A stretch of 64,000 bases of DNA from NCBI GenBank assembly GCA_029844215.1, contig CM056724.1:4830307-4894306 (forward strand), read 5' to 3'. The stretch is from Przewalskia tangutica. Lineage: Eukaryota; Streptophyta; Magnoliopsida; Solanales; Solanaceae. The translations under genes and the position numbers were made by a program. The notes beneath the pieces are model-generated. The model was not told where the DNA came from and did no database searches. It saw nothing but the letters and a program-made list of their open reading frames with translations. This document shows, piece after piece, positions 55,870 through 64,000 of this stretch. Numbering within the stretch: the first letter of the stretch is position 1; each line of letters opens with the position of its first letter.

Positions 55870-58800
55870 ATGTTGGAACCAAAAAAACCCAACAAAAACA
55901 GAGGTTTTTATGTAAGAATGAAGCTGTTAAACAACAACAATAACAGCAGATATGGTAGACCAAGTTTTTGTTACAAATATTTCAAATGGCTTCTTTGGTT
56001 TTCACTTTCTTTTTATTTTTTCGCTTCATTTCTATTCAATCACAAACCAAATAATAGTAAATCTTCTTTCATTTCTAAAACTACCGTTCATCAATATTCT
56101 AACAAAGTTTCACGTGCCCTCATTGAATCCGTTAGCCTTAAACACCATCAAGGTACGTACATTGTAATTAATTTACTCATAACCTATGTTTATTAATCTT
56201 TTTTTTTTGCTGATATTAATTATTTTCTTTGGTACAGATTCGTTGAATGGATTAAAGATTTACATTTACGAGTTACCATCAAGATACAATACAGATTGGT
56301 TATCAAATGAAAGATGTAGTAGCCATTTATTTGCATCTGAGGTGGCAATACATAGAGCTTTATTAAAAAGTGATGTTAGAACATTTGACCCATATGAAGC
56401 TGATTTTTTCTTAGTGCCCGTTTATGTTTCCTGCAATTTTAGCAAAGTTAATGGATTTCCAGCAATTGGTCATGCTCGTAAATTAATTTCTTCAGCTATT
56501 GAGCTTATTTCACTACAATTTCCTTATTGGAATCGAAGCTTAGGTTCTGACCATGTGTTTGTTGCTTCACATGATTTTGGGTCTTGTTTTCACACATTGG
56601 TAAGTCCAAAAATTGAATTTTTCGTTTATTCTTTTACAGATAAAGCTCAAATTTACCATCAAACTATTAGAATTGTCATTAGGCGTTCATGAAATAATAG
56701 TATTGTAAAACTGACGTTGGTGAAAAATGTCATGAATGAACCATTTAATAACTGCGATGATATAAATAAATGAGCCAAACTATTGAGGAGTGAATGAGTC
56801 ATTTTCTATAATTCGATGATATATTTTAGCCTTTTCCTTTTTTATTAAGATTTTTGTTTTTTATAAAGTTTTGATCTTTATGATTTTTTATTATAGGAGG
56901 ATGTGGCTATGGCAGATGGGGTGCCTGAATTTTTGAGAAATTCGATTATATTGCAAACATTTGGTGTGAAATATGATCACCCATGTCAAAGAGCGGAGCA
57001 TGTAGTGATTCCGCCGTATGTTTCGCCGGAAAGCGTACGGAAAACGCTGGCCACGTCGGATGTCAATGGACGGCGTGATATTTTTGCGTTTTTCAGGGGT
57101 AAAATGGAAGTCAACCCAAAAAATGTCAGCGGGCGTTATTACAGCAAGTAAGTAAATTTTTGAGTATCATGTTTTATCTGAAAAGACGAAAATGACCCTT
57201 ACCCTATTGTTTCTTGACTTTTATAAATTTGGTTTTTTTAAAGCTGAAAATGAAGTTTCAACTGGTGAAAAATAAATATAGCTAGTTTAAATGGGATAAG
57301 AGTAAATATAACATTAAAATATGATTATTGGGATATATTTATTAAAGTATAACGGGTACTTACAAGGATAAGTGAGTTGGTTCACCGATTGGTTTTAAGA
57401 GAGTTGGTTCACCGATTGATTTTTCACATTAGAGACCTAGGATCGATTTTCATCGACAATAATCTTGTTCGTCGCACCTGGCTTAAGTGTGGTTTACATT
57501 TTCGGTGCGGGTGATTACACTACGAGCGAGGTTTATCAAAGTGCGCCCCAAGATTAGAAATTTTGGATTCCCTAGTTTTAAAAAATATACTCCTAACAAA
57601 CTTCAAATATAACTTATTTTCATAACTTATTTTCGATAGCAGACGGGGAAATATTACTTTTGATTTTGATTTGTCAAGCAGACGCGATAAATTCAAGGGG
57701 AGGTGTATGTTATTCATAGATGACATAATCCTAATTGATGAAACTCACAATAGAGTGAATGCTAAGCTGGAGGTTTGAAGACAAATTCTGTAATCTAAAG
57801 GATTTAGGCTAAGTAGGACCAAAACAGAGTACTTGGAGTGCAAGTTCAGTAACAGAAGCGACCTTCAGATAGACGTGGAGGTGAGGCTTGGTACTTAGAT
57901 CATCCCAAAGAAAGAAAGTTCAAGTACCTCGGGTCTATTATCCAAGGGAATGAAGAGATTGATTACGATGTCACACATCATATTGGGGTAACTTGGATGA
58001 AATAGAGGTTTCGATAAAAAGGTGTAACCAAAACTTACATTCATGTTCTATAGGACAGTGGTTAGACTGACTATGTTGTATGGGGCGGAGTGTTGACCAG
58101 TCAAGACTTCGCACATATAAAAAAATAAAAGTTGTGCGGATGAGGATGTTGAGATGGATGTGTGGGCATACAAGAAGATATATGATTAGAAATGATGTTA
58201 TCCGGGACAGAGTGAGAGTGACCTCGGTGGAGGATAAAATGCGGGGAGGGATGCTGCACCGTACCCGCCAAATAAAGTATTGGGGAGAGGTGATTAGACG
58301 AAATGTGACACATGTGCAACTTATTCGCCATGGGTAGTGGGGAGGGATGTTGCACCTTACCCGCACCCGCTACCCGCACATCCCAAATAATGGGCATTCA
58401 ACTTGTTTCCTTAGCTCAAAGTCTAAATATGGTTTAAAAGTGAAAAAAAGAAGTAAAAATAAATAAATAAATAAACATTCTCAGTTTCTCACATACACCG
58501 TACACGTATAACTCATCTTGCAAAATTTCATGAATCCCAAAACTCAAAACCAAAAGCTTTCCCGGAAAAACTCAAAAGTAAACCCTAAACTCAACATCTG
58601 AAGAGTTGTATCAATCAATGTTGAATGTTTGTTTTTTTAGTTGCATTAAAAAAACTTGTGGGAGCTATTTTTTTTAGTAGCTTTGTTAAATGAACTTTGG
58701 TACATTGTGATATCAATCATTGTAGAATATTTTAATCAAATGTTGAAGAGTTAACTTACTGATGCATGATTTGAGTTTTGTTAATTTTATTGATACATGT

Positions 58801-59980
58801 GGTTTAGAAGTGTATATCATTGATTAGTTGAATATTTTAGGTGGGTAGGTGAGGCGGATAGACGGGTATGCGGATACCCAACAGGTGGTGAGGCGGGTAA
58901 TGGATACCCGACGGGTAAGTGGGGAGTGGGCATGTGTAATCCTATACTCGTCAGGCGGGTACAAGTGGAGGAATTACTACCCGTGATAGGTGGTGGGGCG
59001 GGTACAAGTGGAGGAATTACTACCCGTGATAGGTGGTGGGGCGGATACAAATGGAGGAATTACTACCCGTGATAGGTGGTGGGGCGGGTACAAGTGGAGG
59101 AATTACTACCCTTGATAGGTGGTGGGGCGGGTGTGGAGATGAGTTTTAGGTGACTGGTACGGGTATGGGGCACCTCGCCCCACTTACATTCCTAATTATG
59201 ACTTTATAGTAACTTTTAGCTGATTTTCTGTTGATATGTATGTTTTAGTGTACTTTGTATAGCTTATTTATATGCGTTAATTAATATTTATTTTTTTGGT
59301 AACATTTTCATATTGCTTTAAATTTTTTTCCAACTTTTACTCTTTCTTTACTTTTTCTTGTTAGTATGCTCTATCTTGAGCTGAGTTAATATCTGCCCAC
59401 ATACACCTTTCTCAGATCTCACATTTTGGGATTTATATGTTGTAATCAAGTTTGTTATAATGAAAAGACAAAAATGACCTTTACCTTTTTATCTGTTATC
59501 CTTTCGTTTTTCAGGAAAGTCCGTACAGTTATATTACAAAAATATGGGAATGATCGAAGATTTTACCTGAGACGTCACCGATTTGCCGGTTACCAGTCGG
59601 AGATTTTACGATCAACGTTTTGTTTATGTCCATTAGGGTGGGCCCCATGGAGTCCAAGACTAGTGGAATCAGTCGTATTAGGTTGTGTACCCGTGATCAT
59701 CGCCGACGGCATAGACATTCCGTTTTCCTCCGCCGTTCCGTGGTCGGAAATCTCCGTGACAGTGCGGGAGAAAGACGTCGGAAAACTCGGTTCGATTCTT
59801 GAACACGTGGCATCGACTAACTTAAGCACAATACAACAGAAGTTGTGGGACCCAAGAATTACAAGGGCTCTTATGTTTCATGATAGGACGGTGGATGGTG
59901 ATGCCACGTGGCAAGTGTTACATGCTTTGTCGCAGAAGTTGAAGCGGTCCTATCGAAGGTCTAGAGTTTTTAGCGAATAA
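55870..59980 (+). CDS. FRA8: GT47 glycosyltransferase, FRA8/IRX7-like, 4 exons
   Basis: Exons 55870-56152, 56238-56599, 56897-57147 and 59515-59980 have GT/AG borders and matching phases, giving 453 residues (Arabidopsis FRA8 is about 450). The protein begins MLEPKKPNKNRG, has one type II membrane anchor (residues about 38-56), then the exostosin-type domain: GLKIYIYELPSRYN, DPYEADFFLVPVYV, and GWAPWSPRLVESVVLGCVPV in the donor-binding half. FRA8/IRX7 acts in the Golgi on glucuronoxylan, probably its reducing-end sequence, for secondary walls; this role is taken from the family. An inner ATG at 55918 is a possible alternative start. Intron 3 is 2367 bp and holds LINE debris and a minisatellite. 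Confidence 0.93.
57630..58335 (+). mobile_element. LINE (RTE-type) fragment in FRA8 intron 3
   Basis: On the plus strand MLFIDDIILIDETHNRVN (57708 onward) is the RT catalytic block, with FIDD in place of the usual FADD. It is followed by the C-terminal segment MRMLRWMCGHTRR at about 58140 and KMRGGMLHRTR. Stops and frameshifts lie between them. It lies in the same orientation as the gene. Confidence 0.85.
58955..59126 (+). repeat. 43-bp minisatellite, about 4 units, in FRA8 intron 3
   Basis: The unit gcgggtacaagtggaggaat, tactacccgtgataggtggt, ggg repeats four times with few changes (starts at 58955, 58998 and every 43 bp after). Upstream (58840-58950) the same gcgggta/tacccg words occur irregularly. 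GC content is far above that of the surrounding intron. Confidence 0.88.
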
Positions 59981-60611
59981 TATGATGACACGTTTTGTGC
60001 TCCGTATGGTCGATATAATCTACTGCCGAAAAGAGGCTCTTTAATCGAGGTGGAAAATGTGTAAATGTGGGAGACAGCTATGGATGTATTGGACCGTCTT
60101 TGTATATTCATATTGTATAGGGTTAGGGGGATATGGGGTCCATAAGTTTAATGTATGATGAGTTGGCAGGATGTGATTGGAGGAGGAAGCGGCTTGGGTG
60201 GACAGGAGCTTATGTTGTACATGTGAAAAGGAATATTATTTTTTAATTGGTGTAATAGGGGAAATAAGAAGAGACAGGATGGTTGAGAAAATATGCGCAT
60301 GGTGTGGGTTGTGGATGCTTCTTGCTTTGCTGATGAAAGAGAATAAAGTGAAAAAGTAAAAACAATACTCTTGTAGTCAATGGTGTTGAGGTATTAGTTT
60401 TAGAGTTCGAGTAAATTCAGATTCATGTAAAAAAAAACATTTTAAAAGTAAAATACTTCTTAATAGGCTACTCAATTTCCAAAACTCATAATCCTATGGC
60501 TAGTAAGAAATATATAAAACGGTATTTAAAAAGTATTAGAGCATCACAAATAAAATTTGAACATGTAATTTCAGGCAATTTTTGAACTGAAAAGGGCTAA
60601 ATAACCACTCT
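59981..60611 (+). other. 3' flank of FRA8
   Basis: Probably contains the 3' UTR (through about 60370, with tgtatattcatattgtatag-type sequence). No second gene is visible; a 60-codon open stretch at 60177 has no recognisable features. Confidence 0.5.
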
Positions 60612-62765
60612 ACGACAATAACAACAACATATCTAGTAAAATTTTACACTGTGGGATATGGAAGGGTACAATGTACACAAACATTATCTCCATCTTGGTA
60701 GATAGAGCAGTTGTTTTCGAAAGACTCTCGACTCAAGACAGAGCATAATTACAAGCAAGACAATAAAAAACAAATAAAAAATAAAGAGTAAAAGCAAGAG
60801 AAACAGTTAGACTCAAATAATGAAAGTAGTATAAAGTGCATTCGAACAAAATGGGACAATAACTAACACAACAAATAAGCTAAAAAAATACACTAAAGAA
60901 CACATACCATCAGAAATCAAACTACAGTGTATTATAAATCAATAATGTGTCTATAAGTGTGATATGCTAATCAGACCTACAGTAACAACACTACAACTAT
61001 CAATTTGTAAGCATAAGTAGGATTACGCTCGAGTACTTACTGAGTCATGTTCTCAGTAAGTTGCACTTACACCATATTCCGTCTAATCACCTCTCTTCAA
61101 TACTTCTTTGACCTATCTCTACCCCCTCATGAACCCATCCATAACCAACCTCTCACACATCCGCACTAGGGCATTTGTGTCTCTCCTCTGCACATGCCCG
61201 ATTCGTCTCAACGCTTCCCGCATCTTATCATCCACAAAGGACACTCTCATTTTCTCACGAATATCATCATTTCTAATCATATCTCTCCTTGTATACCCAC
61301 ACATCCATCTCAACATCCTTATCTCTACAAATTTTATCTTTTGTATGTGTAAAATCTTGACTGACCAACACTCCGCACCATACAACATATACGGTCTAAC
61401 CACCACTCTATAGAACTCGCCTTTAAGTTTTTGCGAGACTTTTTATCGCACAAGAATCCAGATGCGAGCCTCCATTTCATCAACTCTGCCCCAATATGAT
61501 GTGTGACATCGTCATCAATCTCTCAATAACTTTGGATAATAGATCATATGTACTTCTTTTCTTTAGAATGACTTGAGTATCAAGACTCACCTCCACGTCT
61601 GTCTCAAGGTCGCTCTCGTGCTGAACTTGCACTTCAAATATTTTGTCTTGGTCCTACTCAATCTGAACTCTTTAGACTAATGCGTCTATCTCCAAACCTC
61701 TAGTTTGATGTTCACTCTGCTGCGAGTCACATCAATCAGGACTATGTTGTCTGCGAATAACAAACACCATGGTACATCCCCTTAGATTTGTCGCGTCATT
61801 CCGTCAATCACCAAGACAAATATCAATGGGCTAAGAGTTGATTCCCGGTGCAGCCTCATTATCATTGGAAAGTGCTCCTAGACTCATCCTACTGTTCGTA
61901 CTCTAGTCTTGGCTCCTGTAGTATTCCTTCTCAAGGTCGATGAAAACCATATGTAAGTATTTTTACCTTTCTTTATACTGCTCCACCAACCTCCTAATAA
62001 GATGAATGCTTCGACAGTCAAACGCCCCAACATAAATTCAAACTAGTTCTCGGAAATCTACACGCCTCTCCTCACCCACGTCGCCACGACTCTTTCCCAG
62101 ACTTTCATAGGGTGGCTTAGCAACTTGATATTCTCATAGTTGTTGCAACTCCGGATATCGCCTGTGTTTTGTACAATGGAATCATTATACTCCACCTCCA
62201 TTCTTCCAGCATTCTTGCCATCTTAAAAATGACGTCAAAAAATCCAGCCAGCCACTCCAAATCAGGCATGCCTACGCTATTCCAAAATTCAACTCGGTCT
62301 CATTAGACCCGGTCGCTCTTTTCGTGCCCATCCTGCGAATAACACTCTTAACCTCTTCAACCTCAATGCTTCTACAATACCCAAAATTATAGTGCCTACC
62401 AGAATGCTCCAGATCTCCCAACAAAAATGTCTCCATCTCCTTTTTCTTTCAAGTGTTTGTGGAAGTAAGTCTGCCATCTCCGCCTAATATGTGTTTCCTC
62501 CACCAGTACTTTGTCGTCCTCGTACTTGATGCACATCACTTGTTCCAAATCACGGCCCCTCCTCTCCCTTGTCTTGGCTAGTCTGTACAACTTCTTATCC
62601 CCGTCTTTCTCCTCTAATTCCCCATACAGGCGTTCGAAAGCCGTCATTTTCGTCGTCATAACCGCTAGCTCTGCCTTCTTTCTCGTCATCTTATACAGTT
62701 CCATATTCGTCCACTTTTTCACCCCATCTCTACTTTCTATCAATTTCACACGCGTCACTTAACCA
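60612..62765 (-). mobile_element. RTE-type LINE, degenerate, about 2.1 kb
   Basis: The 3' end at 60612 shows (aca)n and the ttacactgtgggatatggaa block. On the minus strand the C-terminal ORF2 segment (YGAECW, EIRMLRWMCGYTRR, IGHVQRR) lies at 61119-61406. The RT catalytic block at about 61730-61790 reads FADN, so the second aspartate is changed. An upstream helical segment (EKDGDKKLYRLAKTRERR, then RWQTYFHKHL) lies at 62400-62700. The 5' endonuclease part is missing and the frames are broken. No target duplication was found. Confidence 0.87.
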
Positions 62766-63319
62766 CCAGTCCCCTTGATGTCCATTCTACTTTGTTTTTA
62801 TTGTTGAACTTTATTCTCCTTATACTTTTTGGCCATTTAAGCCTCTACCTTCAGCCAAAGTTTTAAATTTACCCTCGTTCTAACAAAACTGACACGTGTC
62901 ATCATCTAAATTAATCTAAATTAAAGAACCAAGCCACCACTTAAAAACCTTATACTCGAACCCATGACCCACCCGCCCATTTCCCCTCTTTAATTTTTAC
63001 CCAAATAGTTACTTGGTCTTACATACCACTGCCAACCGCCCCAGTCTTCAATTGTACCGGCATACACGACTTGATCGCATCTCTGGTCGTTCCACCAAAT
63101 GAGAATGTCGTTGACCCACCAGTCCACTACCGCCCTCATCTCCAAACCACCAGAGATGTCGGGCAATATTTTTCGTTGGAACCACCGGCTCTTCATCGGC
63201 AATTCACTCCCAATTTCAAGAAGAACAAGAAATCAGCTGCAAATAAATAAAAACAAAAAAGCGAATCTCATCTGGAGTACAAAAAAACAACCTTTTTTTT
63301 ATTAAATGATGCCACATGT
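62766..63319. other. Stretch without a recognisable gene
   Basis: Moderately GC-rich, with short open frames lacking motifs. A perfect palindrome gacacgtgtc (G-box core) occurs at about 62890. It might be the far 5' part of the LINE or unrelated debris. Confidence 0.35.
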
Positions 63320-63900
63320 TTGGTTCTTGTCACCCTGCGAATTCCGGGCCCGCGACTGATGCCCTACCTGAGCACCCTTCTATTCATACAACACAATAAA
63401 CCGCGGAAGATAAATAACAATCAATTTTAAAAAAAATAAAGGCAAAGTCGATAAGGCTGTCATAAAATAAATCACCCAAAAGGGTCTACACTATTCAATA
63501 ATGTAAATACAACTCTAGTCAATCTAGCCCACATATGAATACAGACCTCTAAGATTTTGAACAAATACTATGACAGGACAAGGCCCCGCCATACCTCTTA
63601 ATATACCTAGTCATAATGACAAGCTCCGGAATATTGAAACCATCTCAAAATGTTGAATCAGGATCCTAAGCTCGCTGATCCACAACTGAGTACCTAGACC
63701 TGCGGACAAGAACGCAGCCCCCCGAAGGGGGTCAGTACAACAAGTACTAAGTATGGAACGGAAATAAAGTACATCAATTAAGATCATAACTATACAAGGA
63801 ATGACAGGGGCAAGTATGAAAATCAAATACCAGATCCTACCGTGTCATATAAAAATCAGAATCAACTGTACCTTGTATCATTGTACTACTGTAACACCGC
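63320..63900 (-). mobile_element. LTR-retrotransposon fragment, inverted relative of 1-545
   Basis: Read on the minus strand it contains aatcttagaggtctgtatt, agagttgtatttacatta, ttccgcggtttattgtg and cgcgggcccggaattcgcag in the same order as on the plus strand at 1-545. It is therefore the same LTR family. No domain-bearing coding sequence is included. Confidence 0.5.
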
Positions 63901-64000
63901 ACCACTTTCAAATATGAAAGATGTTGACACCCAATTTTGACCCATCTTTTAGTCATTTCTTGCAATTCTAAGCATTTTAGGACACCACATTTTATCACTA

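Noticed and set aside
58955..59126. CRISPR-like array in the FRA8 intron
   Set aside because: Units directly abut each other with no unique spacers; a minisatellite.
62990..63202. 70-codon minus-strand ORF with many tryptophans
   Set aside because: No recognisable family, no splice context; left unannotated.

Overview
This is plant nuclear DNA: AT-rich, with intron-containing genes and introns bounded by GT/AG. About half or more of it is transposon-derived. RTE-type LINE tails ending in (CAA/TTG)n, tRNA-headed SINEs and the MITE types point to Solanaceae. Genus and species cannot be decided from the sequence alone.

Five protein-coding genes are supported. (1) 6259-17045, minus: an eight-exon shugoshin (SGO). 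Its last exon carries a 135-bp tandem repeat encoding KEN motifs and RRSS sites, and its fourth intron holds a 7.4-kb Copia element. (2) 21345/21537-22715, plus: an F-box/DUF295 gene whose ninth codon was split by a SINE. The SINE supplies a new ATG that still reads in frame into the F-box. (3) 23753-28854, minus: an eleven-exon gene with consistent phases, probably the SMC5/6-associated factor ASAP1. It has a LINE in one intron and a broken SINE in another. (4) 33050-34792, minus: a nodulin-like MFS transporter with an uninterrupted coding region. (5) 55870-59980, plus: a four-exon GT47 glycosyltransferase, FRA8/IRX7-like, with LINE debris and a 43-bp minisatellite in its third intron. Genes 3-5 appear to keep the Arabidopsis order At2g28130-At2g28120-At2g28110 (from memory).

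Layout: 1-6 kb is repeat debris and MITEs; 6.2-17.1 kb is SGO plus Copia element 1; 17.7-21.1 kb is MITEs and a truncated Copia fragment with a 334-bp tandem duplication; 21.3-22.7 kb is the F-box gene; 23.7-28.9 kb is the ASAP1-like gene; 33-34.8 kb is the transporter; 35-41 kb is gene-free with nested MITEs; 41.9-47.3 kb is a TRIM followed by Copia element 2; 49.3-53.9 kb is MITEs and LTR-element debris; 55-60 kb is a SINE and FRA8; 60.6-62.8 kb is a degenerate LINE. Both ends of the window hold related LTR-like sequence in opposite orientations.

The genes do not form an operon or one pathway: SGO and ASAP1 concern chromosome biology, FRA8 xylan synthesis, and the others protein turnover and transport. 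The strongest leads are the amplified KEN/RRSS cassette in shugoshin, the Copia insertion 32 bp from a shugoshin splice acceptor, and the SINE-built N-terminus of the F-box ORF. All identities rest on reading the sequence and family knowledge; no database search was run.
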